64,000 bases of DNA from Nocardioides sp. SR21 (lineage in GTDB: Bacteria > Actinomycetota > Actinomycetes > Propionibacteriales > Nocardioidaceae), in the NCBI RefSeq assembly GCF_022761125.1, contig NZ_JAKWJR010000009.1:124001-188000 (forward strand), in the 5' to 3' direction. A model generated the notes under the pieces. The model was not told where the DNA came from, did not search any database, and was given only the letters and a program-made list of their open reading frames with translations. The translations under genes and the position numbers were made by a program. Positions 46,693 to 56,457 of the stretch are shown here, piece after piece. Positions within the stretch are counted from its first letter, which is position 1; each line of letters begins with the position of its first letter.

Positions 46693-47955
46693 CTGACCAC
46701 CAGCACCACGCACGAGGCCGCTTCCCCTGGGGGGGAGCGGCCGCGTGTCGTTCTCGGCGTCTCCGGCGGGATCGCGGCGTACAAGGCCTGTGAGCTGCTC
46801 CGCCAGTTCACCGAGTCCGGCCACGACGTGACCGTCGTGCCGACCGCGGCCGCCCTGGAGTTCGTCGGCGCCCCGACCTGGTCGGCGTTGTCCGGCAAGC
46901 CGGTCTCCTCCGACGTGTGGAGCAACGTCCACGAGGTGCCGCACGTGCGGATCGGCCAGTCCGCCGACCTGGTCGTCGTCGCCCCGGCCACCGCCGACGT
47001 ACTGGCGAAGGCCGCCCACGGCCTCGCCGACGACCTGCTCACCAACACGCTGCTCACCGCCCGCTGCCCGGTCGTGTTCGCCCCGGCGATGCACACCGAG
47101 ATGTGGGAGCACCCGGCCACGCAGGCGAACGTCGCCACGCTCCGCGAGCGCGGCGCCCTCGTCATCGAGCCGGCCGAGGGCCGCCTCACCGGCAAGGACA
47201 CCGGCAAGGGCCGGCTGCCCGAGCCGGTGGAGATCTTCGACGTGTGCCGCGAGGTCCTCACCCGGGGTACGACGGGCGCGCTCGACCTCGCCGGCCGCCG
47301 GGTCGTCGTGTTCGCCGGCGGCACCCGTGAGTACCTCGACCCGGTCCGCTTCCTCGGCAACCGCTCCTCGGGCCTCCAGGGCTACGCGCTGGCCCGCGCG
47401 GCGGCCGCCCGCGGCGCCGAGGTCACCCTGGTGGCCGCAAACGTCGCGCTGCCCGACCCGGCGGGCGTGAAGGTCGTCCGCGTCGAGACCACGAGCCAGC
47501 TGCGCGACGAGGTCGTCAGCGCGGCCGCTGCGGCCGACGCCGTCGTGATGGCCGCCGCGCCGGCCGACTTCCGGCCGACCGACCCGAGCGGCACGAAGAT
47601 CAAGAAGGCCGCCGACGGCTCCGCCCCGGCGATCACCCTGGCCCAGAACCCGGACATCCTCCACGAGATCAGCACCCAGCGCGCTCGCGCCGGGCAGGTG
47701 ATCGTCGGCTTCGCCGCCGAGACCGGGGACGACACCGGCTCGGTCCTCGACCTGGCCCGCGCCAAGCTCGCCCGCAAGGGCTGCGACCTGCTCGTCGTCA
47801 ACGACGTGAGCGGGGGAGCGGTGTTCGGCAGCCCTGAGAACGAGGCCGTGATCCTCGGCGCCGACGGCGCCGCGGTCGAGGTTCCGCGTGGCTCGAAGGG
47901 CGCGCTGGCGCATGTCATCTGGGACGAAGTAGCTCGACGACTTCCTTCTGCTTAG
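46693..47955 (+). CDS. coaBC: bifunctional phosphopantothenoylcysteine decarboxylase/synthetase
   Basis: This 420-residue enzyme (from CTG) runs two steps to CoA. The CoaC half has RVVLGVSGGIAAYKACELLR, the catalytic His in NVHEVPHVRIGQSADL and PAMHTEMWEHPATQ. The CoaB half has FLGNRSSGLQGYALA and the late VVNDVSGGAVFG. No ATG, GTG or TTG exists in frame between 46603 and the conserved RVVLG core. The start is therefore either a CTG at 46693, 4 nt after the rpoZ stop, or a GTG at 46600 deep inside rpoZ. I favour the CTG. Confidence 0.9.
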   Translation: MTTSTTHEAASPGGERPRVVLGVSGGIAAYKACELLRQFTESGHDVTVVPTAAALEFVGAPTWSALSGKPVSSDVWSNVHEVPHVRIGQSADLVVVAPATADVLAKAAHGLADDLLTNTLLTARCPVVFAPAMHTEMWEHPATQANVATLRERGALVIEPAEGRLTGKDTGKGRLPEPVEIFDVCREVLTRGTTGALDLAGRRVVVFAGGTREYLDPVRFLGNRSSGLQGYALARAAAARGAEVTLVAANVALPDPAGVKVVRVETTSQLRDEVVSAAAAADAVVMAAAPADFRPTDPSGTKIKKAADGSAPAITLAQNPDILHEISTQRARAGQVIVGFAAETGDDTGSVLDLARAKLARKGCDLLVVNDVSGGAVFGSPENEAVILGADGAAVEVPRGSKGALAHVIWDEVARRLPSA

Positions 47956-48112
47956 GGCGTCGCCGGAGGGGCGTCGTCGCGGCCCGTGCTCCGGGTCCGT
48001 GCCTCGCAAGGCGCCGGCGCGAAGCCGTACTGGTCGTCCAGCGAGCGACGGCAACGCCGCAAGCTGCGTGCACGGAGTGCGGGACGCCCGACGGGCCTTC
48101 GGTGCCTCCCAT

Positions 48113-48118
48113 TAAGGT
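48113..48118 (+). promoter_or_regulatory. -10 box TAAGGT for leaderless metK
   Basis: TAAGGT ends 6 nt before the ATG at 48125. The 170-bp gap after coaBC shows no SAM riboswitch-like sequence. Confidence 0.5.
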
Positions 48119-48124
48119 GTGCGC

Positions 48125-49315
48125 ATGACTGGACGTTTGTTCACCTCGGAGTCCGTGACCGAGGGCCACCCCGACAAGATCGCCGACCAGATCAGCGACT
48201 CCGTGCTCGACGCGATGCTCGAGCAGGACCCGCACAGCCGGGTCGCGGTCGAGACCCTCCTGACCACCGGTCTGGTGGTGGTGGCCGGCGAGGTGACGAC
48301 GTCCGGCTACGTGGACATCAAGCAGAAGGTCCGCGACCGGATCCTCGAGATCGGCTACGACTCGTCCCTCAAGGGCTTCGACGGCGCGTCCTGCGGCGTC
48401 ATGGTCGCCATCGGCGGCCAGTCGGGCGACATCGCCCAGGGCGTCGACACCGGCCACGAGAGCCGCACCGGCTCCGTGGACGCGATGGACAAGCAGGGCG
48501 CCGGCGACCAGGGCCTGATGTTCGGCTACGCGTGCGACGACACCGACGTGCTGATGCCGCTGCCGATCGTGATCGCCCAGCGCCTCGCCGAGCAGCTCAC
48601 GGCGGTCCGCAAGGACGGCACGCTGCCGTACCTCCGTCCCGACGGGAAGACCCAGGTCACGATCGAGTACGACGCCGACAACCGCCCGGTGCGGGTCGAC
48701 ACGGTCGTGCTCTCCTCGCAGCACGACGAGGACACCCAGCTCGACACCCTCGAGGCCGACGTGAAGAAGCACGTCATCGACCCGGTGCTGTCGACGTTCG
48801 ACATCCCCTCCGACGGCTACCGGCTGCTCGTGAACCCGACCGGACGCTTCGTCGTCGGCGGCCCGATGGGCGACGCCGGCCTCACCGGCCGCAAGATCAT
48901 CGTCGACACGTACGGCGGCATGGCCCGCCACGGTGGCGGCGCGTTCTCCGGCAAGGACCCGTCGAAGGTCGACCGCTCGGCCGCCTACGCCATGCGCTGG
49001 GTCGCCAAGAACGTCGTGGCCGCCGGCCTCGCCACCCGCTGCGAGGCGCAGGTCGCGTATGCGATCGGCAAGGCCCAGCCGGTCGGTGTCTTCATCGAGA
49101 CGTTCGGCACCGGTGTCGTCGAGGACGAGAAGATCCAGCAGGCCGTGCTCGAGGTCTTCGACCTGCGCCCGGCCGCGATCATCCGCGACCTCGACCTGCT
49201 GCGCCCGATCTACGCGAAGACCGCGGCGTACGGCCACTTCGGCCGGGAGCTCCCCGAGTTCACCTGGGAGCGCACCGACCGCGCCGACGCGCTGAAGGCC
49301 GCCGCCGGGCTCTGA
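48125..49315 (+). CDS. metK: S-adenosylmethionine synthetase
   Basis: This 396-residue enzyme makes SAM from methionine and ATP. It has [19 protein letters not shown] at the N-terminus, [12 protein letters not shown], the P-loop-like [19 protein letters not shown], and a full-length C-terminal domain. The ATG at 48125 is preferred to a GTG two codons upstream because the -10 box ends right at that GTG, giving the usual 6-nt spacing to the ATG. Confidence 0.96.
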   Translation: MTGRLFTSESVTEGHPDKIADQISDSVLDAMLEQDPHSRVAVETLLTTGLVVVAGEVTTSGYVDIKQKVRDRILEIGYDSSLKGFDGASCGVMVAIGGQSGDIAQGVDTGHESRTGSVDAMDKQGAGDQGLMFGYACDDTDVLMPLPIVIAQRLAEQLTAVRKDGTLPYLRPDGKTQVTIEYDADNRPVRVDTVVLSSQHDEDTQLDTLEADVKKHVIDPVLSTFDIPSDGYRLLVNPTGRFVVGGPMGDAGLTGRKIIVDTYGGMARHGGGAFSGKDPSKVDRSAAYAMRWVAKNVVAAGLATRCEAQVAYAIGKAQPVGVFIETFGTGVVEDEKIQQAVLEVFDLRPAAIIRDLDLLRPIYAKTAAYGHFGRELPEFTWERTDRADALKAAAGL

Positions 49316-49338
49316 CCCGACGACGGCCCCGGTGAGGG

Positions 49339-50343
49339 TCAGGCGGGTGCCTGGAGAGCACGCAGCTCCCCGATGACGTCGAGCTGGTAGGTGTCCAGCC
49401 CGTGCTCGTCGGTGGAGTTGTCCTCGAGCACGTGGTGGTCGAAGACGACCCCGGACGCCCGGACCTTGCCGGGCGCCTCCTGCAGCGCGAACCGCTCCTC
49501 GTTCTCGTACTCCGAGGGCACGCAGACCTGGCCGTCGAACGCGTACGACGTCCCGTCGGTGTGCCCGGAGACCACGGTGTGCAGGTACGGCTTCTGGCCG
49601 AGGTTGCCGGGGTGCTGTGGGAAGAAGCTCTGCAGCACGAGGTTGCCCTCGCTGCCGGCGACGTCGGTGTCGGGGTGCGGCTCGGTGAAGAACGTGCCCT
49701 TGCCGCTGTAGGTCTCCTTCTCGACGGTGCGGCACTCCGCGTCGGGGCGCCGGTCCTCCAGCAGGCGGGATCCCGTGAGCTCCCACTCGCCGTACCCGTT
49801 GTCGTACCAGGCCGTGCCCTGGTTGAACGAGGTGACCTGCGGCCGGAAGACGAGGGTCCAGGTCTCGATGGTGTGGAAGCCGTTCGCCTCCTGCTCCCAC
49901 CGCTCGGTGATCTCCAGCTGGCCGCCGTAGGCGTAGAGGTCGTCGTCGATCAGCGCGACGGTCGCGCGCTTCCGGGCGGCCTTCGCCCCTCTGGCGACGT
50001 AGTCCACGTAGAAGTGCTCGGTCTGCTCGCTCTCGAGGTCGTCGAGGATCTTCACCTCGACCTTCTTCACACGCTCGCCCGCGGCGAACACGACCTTCCC
50101 CGAGGCGGCGTGGTAGTCGCTGCCGGCCTTCGCGGTGCCCTCGGCGGTCGTCCAGGTGACGGTGACCGGCCTGGTCGGCCTGCGGTCCAGGCGGATCTCG
50201 AGCTTCGCGTTCGGGGCCAGGGTGGTCTCGCCCGCGGTGGTGTCGAAGACACTCACCACCGGCGGCTTGGCGGGCTTCGCGACGGCCGGGGTGCCGCTCA
50301 GGGCGAGGCCGGTGGCGGCCAGGATGACGAGAGTCGTGCGCAT
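49339..50343 (-). CDS. secreted Calx-beta domain protein
   Basis: This 334-residue protein has a signal peptide (MRTTLVILAATGLALSGTPAVA, cleaved near residue 22). One Calx-beta domain follows (residues about 28-133: PVTVTWTTAEGTAKAGSDY, then GKVVFAAGERVKKVEVKILDD), probably calcium-binding. After it comes a 200-residue C-terminal region with two cysteines that I do not recognise. GGAGGAGAT precedes the ATG at 50343; the frame continues far upstream on the minus strand, antisense to priA, and that is rejected. It separates metK from priA, which are adjacent in many relatives. Confidence 0.82.
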   Translation of the reverse strand: MRTTLVILAATGLALSGTPAVAKPAKPPVVSVFDTTAGETTLAPNAKLEIRLDRRPTRPVTVTWTTAEGTAKAGSDYHAASGKVVFAAGERVKKVEVKILDDLESEQTEHFYVDYVARGAKAARKRATVALIDDDLYAYGGQLEITERWEQEANGFHTIETWTLVFRPQVTSFNQGTAWYDNGYGEWELTGSRLLEDRRPDAECRTVEKETYSGKGTFFTEPHPDTDVAGSEGNLVLQSFFPQHPGNLGQKPYLHTVVSGHTDGTSYAFDGQVCVPSEYENEERFALQEAPGKVRASGVVFDHHVLEDNSTDEHGLDTYQLDVIGELRALQAPA

Positions 50344-50459
50344 GGGATCTCCTCCGAGTCGTGGGTACGAAGCGTTGGTGGCGCCGAGACGGCCGTGCGG
50401 CCCATCCGCCGGCTCATGTCGAGGGAGTGGTCTGGACCGCGGTGGTCGGCGCTCGCTGG

Positions 50460-50465
50460 TAGAAC
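50460..50465 (+). promoter_or_regulatory. -10-like box TAGAAC upstream of priA
   Basis: TAGAAC ends 7 nt before the ATG at 50473. The final base departs from TANNNT but position and spacing fit the leaderless pattern. Confidence 0.4.
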
Positions 50466-50472
50466 TGCGCCC

Positions 50473-52494
50473 ATGACCGACCCGCAACCCGAGCTGCTGC
50501 CGGGGATGGTCCGGGCCACGGTCAAGGAGTCGCAGGCCAAGGCGCGGGCCACCCGCGCCCGCAAGGCCGCCGAGGCGGAGCCGGCCGCGGTGGACCCCGT
50601 CGCGCAGGTGCTGGTCGACCTGCCGCTGGCACACCTCGACCGGCCCTTCGACTACGCCGTCCCCGCCTCGATGGCCGAGACCGCGGTCCCGGGTGCGCGG
50701 GTGAAGGTGCGGTTCGCCGGCCAGGACGTCGACGGGTACGTCGTCGCCCGCGTCGCGACGTCCGACCACACCGGCAAGCTCGCGCCGTTGCGTCGCGTGG
50801 TCAGCCCCGAGCCTGTCCTCGCGCCGCAGGTCGCGGCGCTCTCGGCCGACCTCGCCGAGCGGTACGCCGGCTCGCGCGCCGACGTGCTGCGCCTCGCCGT
50901 ACCCGCCCGGCACGCGACCACGGAGAAGGAGCCGTCGCCACCCGCCGAGCCGTCCGTCCGCGACGCGAAGGCGGGCGAGGCGGCCTGGGCCGACCACCTC
51001 CCCGGGGCGGCCTTCCTCCGTCACCTCACCGAGGGCGCCACGCCACGCGCCGTCTGGACCGCCGCCCCCGCGACCGACTGGGCGCTGCTCCTCGCACACG
51101 CCGTGGCCGCCGTCGTGGCCGCCGGGCGCGGGGCGCTGGTGTGCGTGCCCGACGGCAAGGACGTCGCGCGGGTCGACCGGGCGCTCACCGACGTGCTCGG
51201 TCCCGACCGGCACGTCACGCTGACCGCCGACTCCGGTCCCGCCCGCCGCTACCGCGACTTCCTCGCGGTCAGCCGCGGCGCGCGGAAGGTCGTCGTCGGC
51301 ACCCGTGCGGCCGGCTTCGCGCCCGTCCACGACCTCGGCCTGGTCGCGATCTGGGACGACGGCGACGACCTGCACGCCGAGCCGCGTGCGCCGTACCCTC
51401 ACACCCGCGACACGCTGCTGCTGCGCGCGGAGCGCGAGGGCGCGGCGGCGCTGCTCGGCGGCTTCGTGCGCACCGTCGAGGGCGAGTACCTCCTCCGCAC
51501 GGGCTGGGCCCGCGAGCTCACCCCGACCCGCGAGGCCCGTCGCCGGGTCACGGTGGCGATCGCCGGGGAGCCGGCGTTCCGCGACGTGCAGGCACGCGGC
51601 GCCCGGGTGCCGCGCGAGGTCCACCTCGCGATCCGCGAGGCGATCGAGCACGGGCCGGTGCTCGTGCAGACGCCGCGGCTCGGGTACGCCAGCGCCCTCG
51701 CCTGCGAGCGCTGCCGGACGCCCGCGCGCTGCGAGGCCTGCCAGGGCCCGCTGGCGCTGACCGGCCCGACGACCCCGCCCGCGTGCCGCTGGTGCGGCTC
51801 CGAGGCGGAGGCGTGGGCGTGCAAGGAGTGCGGCCACCGTGGGCTGCGTGCCCCGGTGCTCGGTGACGCGCGCACCGCCGAGGAGCTCGGGCGCGCGTTC
51901 CCTGGCGTCACCGTGCGCACCAGCTCCGGCGAGCAGGTGCTCGCGACCGTCGGTGCCAAGCCGCAGATCGTGGTCGCGACCCCGGGAGCCGAGCCCGTGG
52001 CCGAGGGCGGCTACGCCGCAGTCGTGCTGCTCGACACCTGGCTGCTGCTGTCCCGGATCGACCTGCGTGCCGACGAGGAGGCGCTGCGCCGCTGGGCCAA
52101 CGCTGCGGCGCTGGCCCGCCCCGGCGGTCGCGTGGTCGCGGTCGGCGACCCCGCGCACCCGGCTCTCCAGGCGCTGGTGCGCTGGGACGCGGCCGGGTTC
52201 GCGGCTCGCGAGACCACCGAGCGCTCCGAGGCGCACCTGCCTCCGGTGAGCCGGCTGGCGACGATCACCGGTGAGCCGGGCGCGGTCGACGACGCGCTCA
52301 CGCTGCTCGCCGCCCCCGAGAGCGCCGAGGTGCTCGGCCCGGTCGACCTCGGCGAGGGCGAGAGCCGGGTCGTCGTGCGCGTGCCGCGGGCCCGCGGCAT
52401 GGAGCTCTCCCACGCCCTGGGGGAGCTCCAGCGGGTGCGGTCGAGCCGCAAGCTGGACGCCGTGCGCATCCAGGTCGATCCGTCGACGCTCTGA
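50473..52494 (+). CDS. priA: primosomal protein N' (PriA), actinobacterial form without helicase motor motifs
   Basis: This 673-residue protein has the N-terminal PriA DNA-binding region ([37 protein letters not shown]). The zinc-binding cysteines are intact ([23 protein letters not shown]). The Walker A loop is missing (the segment reads [12 protein letters not shown]) and the DEAH box is replaced by AIWDDGDD. Actinobacterial PriA homologs are known to lack these residues, so it probably acts as a structural restart factor without ATPase activity. It heads the priA-def-fmt-rsmB block. Confidence 0.9.
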   Translation: MTDPQPELLPGMVRATVKESQAKARATRARKAAEAEPAAVDPVAQVLVDLPLAHLDRPFDYAVPASMAETAVPGARVKVRFAGQDVDGYVVARVATSDHTGKLAPLRRVVSPEPVLAPQVAALSADLAERYAGSRADVLRLAVPARHATTEKEPSPPAEPSVRDAKAGEAAWADHLPGAAFLRHLTEGATPRAVWTAAPATDWALLLAHAVAAVVAAGRGALVCVPDGKDVARVDRALTDVLGPDRHVTLTADSGPARRYRDFLAVSRGARKVVVGTRAAGFAPVHDLGLVAIWDDGDDLHAEPRAPYPHTRDTLLLRAEREGAAALLGGFVRTVEGEYLLRTGWARELTPTREARRRVTVAIAGEPAFRDVQARGARVPREVHLAIREAIEHGPVLVQTPRLGYASALACERCRTPARCEACQGPLALTGPTTPPACRWCGSEAEAWACKECGHRGLRAPVLGDARTAEELGRAFPGVTVRTSSGEQVLATVGAKPQIVVATPGAEPVAEGGYAAVVLLDTWLLLSRIDLRADEEALRRWANAAALARPGGRVVAVGDPAHPALQALVRWDAAGFAARETTERSEAHLPPVSRLATITGEPGAVDDALTLLAAPESAEVLGPVDLGEGESRVVVRVPRARGMELSHALGELQRVRSSRKLDAVRIQVDPSTL

Positions 52495-52503
52495 CCCCAT
52501 CCC

Positions 52504-52509
52504 TAGACT
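52504..52509 (+). promoter_or_regulatory. -10 box TAGACT for leaderless def
   Basis: TAGACT ends 6 nt before the GTG at 52516, within the short gap after priA. Confidence 0.55.
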
Positions 52510-52515
52510 GCATCC

Positions 52516-53061
52516 GTGGCCATTCAGCCGATTCGCCTGTTCGGCGACCCGATCCTCCGCAAGCCCGCACTCGAGGTCGTCGACTTCGACAAGGAGCTGC
52601 GCAGGCTCGTGGAGGACCTCACCGACACGATGCTCGACGCTCCCGGGGCCGGCCTCGCGGCGCCCCAGATCGGGGTGGGACTTCGGGTCCTCACCTGGTA
52701 CGTCGACGGCGAGCCCGGCCACCTCGTGAACCCGCAGCTCGACCTCTCGGCCGAGATCCAGGACGGCCCCGAGGGCTGCCTGTCGATCCCGGAGCTGACC
52801 TACGACTGCAAGCGCGCCCTCTCGGTCGTCGCCCGCGGTTTCAACATGCACGGCGACCCGGTGACCATCGAGGGCTCCGACCTGCTGGCCCGCGCCATCC
52901 AGCACGAGACCGACCACCTCGACGGCGTGCTGTTCATCGACCGCCTCGACACCGACGCTCGCAAGGCCGCGATGAAGGAGATCCGCGAGGCCGAGTGGTT
53001 CGGACTCGAGCAGCCGTTGGTGAAGATCTCGCCGCACGCCACCCGCGGACTGAGCATCTAG
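52516..53061 (+). CDS. def: peptide deformylase
   Basis: This 181-residue metallo-enzyme removes the N-formyl group from new proteins. All three motifs are intact: [19 protein letters not shown] (metal Cys) and QHETDHLDG (metal His pair and catalytic Glu). The GTG start is fixed by the -10 box. The stop overlaps the fmt GTG by one base. Confidence 0.96.
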   Translation: MAIQPIRLFGDPILRKPALEVVDFDKELRRLVEDLTDTMLDAPGAGLAAPQIGVGLRVLTWYVDGEPGHLVNPQLDLSAEIQDGPEGCLSIPELTYDCKRALSVVARGFNMHGDPVTIEGSDLLARAIQHETDHLDGVLFIDRLDTDARKAAMKEIREAEWFGLEQPLVKISPHATRGLSI

Positions 53062-53984
53062 TGCGGATCGTCTTCGCCGGCACCCCCGAGGTCGCCGTCC
53101 CGTCCCTCGACGCGATCGCCGCGTCCGGCCACGAGCTGGTCGGCGTCGTCACCCGTCCCGATGCGCCGGCCGGCCGCGGTCGCAAGCTCGTCGCCAGCCC
53201 GGTCGGGCAGCGTGCCGAGGAGCTCGGCGTACCGGTCCTGAAGCCCGACCACCCGCGCGACCCGGAGTTCCAGGACGCGCTGCGCGCGCTGGAGCCCGAC
53301 TGCTGCGCGGTCGTCGCGTACGGCGCCCTGCTCCCGCAGTCCGCGCTCGACATCCCGGTCCACGGCTGGGTGAACCTGCACTTCTCGGTGCTGCCCGCCT
53401 GGCGCGGCGCCGCGCCGGTGCAGCACTCGGTATGGGCCGGCGACGAGGTCACCGGCGCCTCCACGTTCCGCATCGTCAAGGAGCTCGACGCCGGTCCGGT
53501 GTTCGGCATCATGACCGAGCGGATCCGCCCCGGCGACACGTCGGGCGACCTGCTCGCCCGGCTCGCCGAGGGCGGCTCCGGGCTGCTGGTCAAGACCATG
53601 GACGGCATCGCCGACGGCACCCTCGAGGCGCGCGAGCAGCAGCTCGACGGGCTGTCGTACGCACCCAAGATCGAGACCGACGACGCCCGCATCGACTGGT
53701 CCCAGCCCGCCATCGCCATCGACCGGCAGATCCGCGCGTGCACGCCGGCGCCGGGCGCGTGGACGACGTACGACGGCGAGCGCCTCAAGCTCGGCCCGGT
53801 CACCGTCACCGACCTGGCCCTCCCGGCCGGCGAGGTCGCGGCGGGCAAGAACCGCGTCGTCGTCGGCACCGGCACGCACGCCGTGCTGCTCGGGGACGTC
53901 AAGGCGTTCGGCAAGAAGCAGATGCCCGCCGCCGACTGGGCGCGCGGTGTCCGCCTCGAGAGCGGTGCCGCGCTGGATGGCTAG
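53061..53984 (+). CDS. fmt: methionyl-tRNA formyltransferase
   Basis: This 307-residue enzyme formylates initiator Met-tRNA. It has [12 protein letters not shown] at the N-terminus, the catalytic Asn/His in [19 protein letters not shown] and Asp in [10 protein letters not shown], and a C-terminal OB-like domain. GTG overlaps the def stop. The last 8 bp overlap rsmB. Confidence 0.96.
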   Translation: MRIVFAGTPEVAVPSLDAIAASGHELVGVVTRPDAPAGRGRKLVASPVGQRAEELGVPVLKPDHPRDPEFQDALRALEPDCCAVVAYGALLPQSALDIPVHGWVNLHFSVLPAWRGAAPVQHSVWAGDEVTGASTFRIVKELDAGPVFGIMTERIRPGDTSGDLLARLAEGGSGLLVKTMDGIADGTLEAREQQLDGLSYAPKIETDDARIDWSQPAIAIDRQIRACTPAPGAWTTYDGERLKLGPVTVTDLALPAGEVAAGKNRVVVGTGTHAVLLGDVKAFGKKQMPAADWARGVRLESGAALDG

Positions 53985-55332
53985 CCGTCGTCCCACACTC
54001 GACCCGGCCCGCCTGGCCGCCCTGGAGGTGCTCAAGGCGGTGCGCGTCGACGACGCGTACACCAACCTGGTGCTGCCGTCGGTGCTCCGCCAGCACGGGC
54101 TCACCGGGCGCGACGCGGCCTTCGTGACCGAGCTCGTCTCCGGCACGATCCGGCGGCGCGGCACGTACGACGCGATCCTGGCTGCCTGCATCGACCGGCC
54201 GCTCGGCAAGGTCGAGGCGAAGGTGCTCGACGCGCTGCGGCTCGGCACCCACCAGCTGCTGTCGATGCGGGTGCCCGCACACGCCGCGATCAGCACGACC
54301 GTCGACCTGGTGCGCGCCAAGGTCAGCTCGGGCGCGGGGGGCTTCGCCAATGCCGTGCTCCGCAAGGTCGACGCCCGGGACCTCGACGCCTGGGTCGCGC
54401 GGGTCGCTCCGGACCCGACGAGGTCACCGAGCCGGCACGGCGCCATCGCGTACAGCCACCCCGGCTGGATCGTCGACGAGCTCCAGGCGGCGGTGGGCCC
54501 GGACGAGCTGTTCGCGCTGCTCGCGGCCGACAACGAGCCGCCCCGGGTGACGCTCGTGGCCAGGCCCGGGCGTGTCTCCCGCGACGAGCTGCCCGGCGAG
54601 CCGACGCCGTACTCGCCGTACGGCGTGACGCTGTCCGGTGGCGACCCGGGGGAGATCCCCGCCGTCGCCGACGGGCGCGCGGGCGTGCAGGACGAGGGCT
54701 CGCAGCTGGTCGCGATGGCGCTGGCCAACGCCCCGCTGGACGGCGCCGACGCGACCTGGCTCGACCTGTGCGCCGGCCCGGGAGGCAAGGCCGCGCTGCT
54801 CGCCGCGCTGGCCGGCGAGCGCGGGGCGAGCATGGTCGCCGCCGAGCGGCAGGAGCACCGCGCCCGCCTCGTTCAGCGTGCCCTGACCGGATCGCCCGGG
54901 GTGCGCGGCGTGGTCACGTCCGACGGCACCGCCCCGCCGTTCGCGCCCGGCAGCTTCGACCGGGTCCTGGTCGATGCGCCGTGCACCGGGCTCGGCGCGC
55001 TGCGCCGCCGGCCGGAGGCCCGGTGGCGCCGGCGCGCCGACGACCTGCTCGCCCTGGTGCTGCTCCAGCGCCGGCTGGTGTCCGCTGCGCTCGACCTGGC
55101 CCGGCCCGGGGGAGTCGTGCTCTACGCGACCTGCTCGCCGGTGCTCTCCGAGACCGAGGGCGTGGTGTCGTCGGTGCTCAGCACCCGCAGCGACGTCCGG
55201 CTCGAGGACGCCTCGGGCCTGCTGCCCGGGGTGCCCGACTGCGCCGGGCCGGTTCCCGGGACCGTCCAGCTGTGGCCGCACCGGCACGGCACGGACGCCA
55301 TGTTCATGGCGCTGCTGCGGCGTACCGACTAG
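53977..55332 (+). CDS. rsmB: 16S rRNA cytosine-5 methyltransferase RsmB family
   Basis: This 451-residue protein has an N-terminal NusB-like RNA-binding domain ([22 protein letters not shown]). A SAM-binding fold follows ([20 protein letters not shown]), with the two catalytic cysteines in [19 protein letters not shown] and [15 protein letters not shown]. It methylates C967-type cytosines of 16S rRNA. The ATG at 53977 lies inside the fmt stop region, the usual tight fmt-rsmB coupling. It overlaps the convergent gene by 4 bp. Confidence 0.93.
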   Translation: MASRRPTLDPARLAALEVLKAVRVDDAYTNLVLPSVLRQHGLTGRDAAFVTELVSGTIRRRGTYDAILAACIDRPLGKVEAKVLDALRLGTHQLLSMRVPAHAAISTTVDLVRAKVSSGAGGFANAVLRKVDARDLDAWVARVAPDPTRSPSRHGAIAYSHPGWIVDELQAAVGPDELFALLAADNEPPRVTLVARPGRVSRDELPGEPTPYSPYGVTLSGGDPGEIPAVADGRAGVQDEGSQLVAMALANAPLDGADATWLDLCAGPGGKAALLAALAGERGASMVAAERQEHRARLVQRALTGSPGVRGVVTSDGTAPPFAPGSFDRVLVDAPCTGLGALRRRPEARWRRRADDLLALVLLQRRLVSAALDLARPGGVVLYATCSPVLSETEGVVSSVLSTRSDVRLEDASGLLPGVPDCAGPVPGTVQLWPHRHGTDAMFMALLRRTD

Positions 55333-55904
55333 GAGACCTCGGGCACCCAGACGAGGCCGTTGCCGACCTCGTCGACCTCGGCCTGGGTGGTGCCCTTGGC
55401 CGGCGCCACGGTCGCGAACCACTCGCCGTGCACGCCGCTGACGAACGTGTGCACGCCGTCGAGGGAGTCCGCCTTGCCGGGGTCCAGGTACGCGTCGTGG
55501 TCGGCGGCCTCGCGCCAGTTCACGACCACCCAGGCGTCGTCCTTGCCGCACATGAACTTCTCGTCCATCGGCCTGTTGCACGTCCACCCGGGCGCGTCGA
55601 CCGAGACCGGGGCGGCCCCCTTCGGCAGCACGGGGCTCTCCGTGGGCGGGGGAGGCGTGGGGGTCGGGTCGCTGGCGATCGGGGCCTGGTCGCCGGCGAC
55701 CGGGTCGGAGCCCTGGAGCGCGGCGACCCCGACGACGACGGCCGCGACGCCCGCCGTCCCGGCGAGCACGGCGCCGACCCGGCGACGCCGCCGGATCCGC
55801 GCGCCGCTCCGGGACGAGAGCCGGACCAGCTCGTCGAGGTCGGGCTGCTCGTCGCTGACGCGCTCGCGCAGGGCGGCGCCGAGGGTGCTGTCGTGGTCGG
55901 TCAT
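55329..55904 (-). CDS. single-span membrane protein coupled to an ECF sigma factor
   Basis: This 191-residue protein has a cytosolic N-terminus (residues 1-42, ending RRRRR), one membrane helix (about 43-65), a Pro/Thr-rich linker and an extracytoplasmic domain with two cysteines (WTCNRP and FMCGKD) that could pair. The layout and the one-base overlap with the sigma factor stop suggest an anti-sigma or sensor partner. The HxxxCxxC zinc anti-sigma motif is absent, so this is inference. Confidence 0.75.
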   Translation of the reverse strand: MTDHDSTLGAALRERVSDEQPDLDELVRLSSRSGARIRRRRRVGAVLAGTAGVAAVVVGVAALQGSDPVAGDQAPIASDPTPTPPPPTESPVLPKGAAPVSVDAPGWTCNRPMDEKFMCGKDDAWVVVNWREAADHDAYLDPGKADSLDGVHTFVSGVHGEWFATVAPAKGTTQAEVDEVGNGLVWVPEVS

Positions 55905-56410
55905 CAGGGGGTCCTCTCGGTCAGGTCGGCGCCGACGAGCGGCCGGAGTCGCTGCAGGGCGCGTCGGGATCGGGTGCGGACGGTCGTCTCGGTCATCCCG
56001 AGGTCACGGGCCGTCTCGGCGACGCTGCGGTCCTCCCAGTAGCGCAGCACCAGCACCGCCCGGTCGTGCGGCGGCAGCGCGGCGAGCGCGGCGAGGAGGT
56101 CCAGCCGGGTCGTGGGGTCGTCCTCGGGCGCGGCGTGCTCGCCCGCGAGGACCGCGTCCGCCGGCACCTCGCTGCTGCGTCGCAGCCGACGGTGCGAGAG
56201 GAACGCGTTGAGCAGGGTGGTCCGTGCGTAGGCGACCGGGTTCTCGGTCCTGGAGACCCGGCGCCAGGAGGCGAACATCCGCGCGTACGCCGTCTGGGTG
56301 AGGTCCTCGGCGAGGTGGTGGTCGGCCGTGAGCAGGAGCGCAGCGCGGTACAGCTGGGTCCCGGTCGCTCGCACGAACTCGGCGAACTGCGCGTCCTCGT
56401 GGCTGCTCAC
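55904..56410 (-). CDS. ECF-type RNA polymerase sigma factor (SigE-like family)
   Basis: This 168-residue sigma factor has region 2 (FAEFVRATGTQLYRAALLLTADHHLAEDLTQTAYARMFASW) and region 4 (ALPPHDRAVLVLRYWEDRSVAETARDLGMTETTVRTRSRRAL). The family is typical of actinobacterial SigE-like factors with a membrane partner. The GTG at 56410 is chosen because it gives the family N-terminus (SSHEDAQFAEF); an upstream in-frame start adds 71 low-complexity residues and overlaps the neighbouring gene. It overlaps its membrane partner by one base. Confidence 0.88.
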   Translation of the reverse strand: MSSHEDAQFAEFVRATGTQLYRAALLLTADHHLAEDLTQTAYARMFASWRRVSRTENPVAYARTTLLNAFLSHRRLRRSSEVPADAVLAGEHAAPEDDPTTRLDLLAALAALPPHDRAVLVLRYWEDRSVAETARDLGMTETTVRTRSRRALQRLRPLVGADLTERTP

Positions 56411-56457
56411 ACTTCTCTGACTCCTCGACCCCGTGCTCGCGTTGCAGCCGATCGGGA

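Noticed and set aside
47956..48124. SAM riboswitch upstream of metK
   Set aside because: No SAM-I or SAM-II/IV core sequence is seen, and the -10 box lies 6 nt before the start, leaving no leader.
49339..53037. A 1232-codon minus-strand frame extending the Calx-beta gene
   Set aside because: Only the last 334 codons have a signal peptide, ribosome binding site and domain. The rest is antisense to priA and def.
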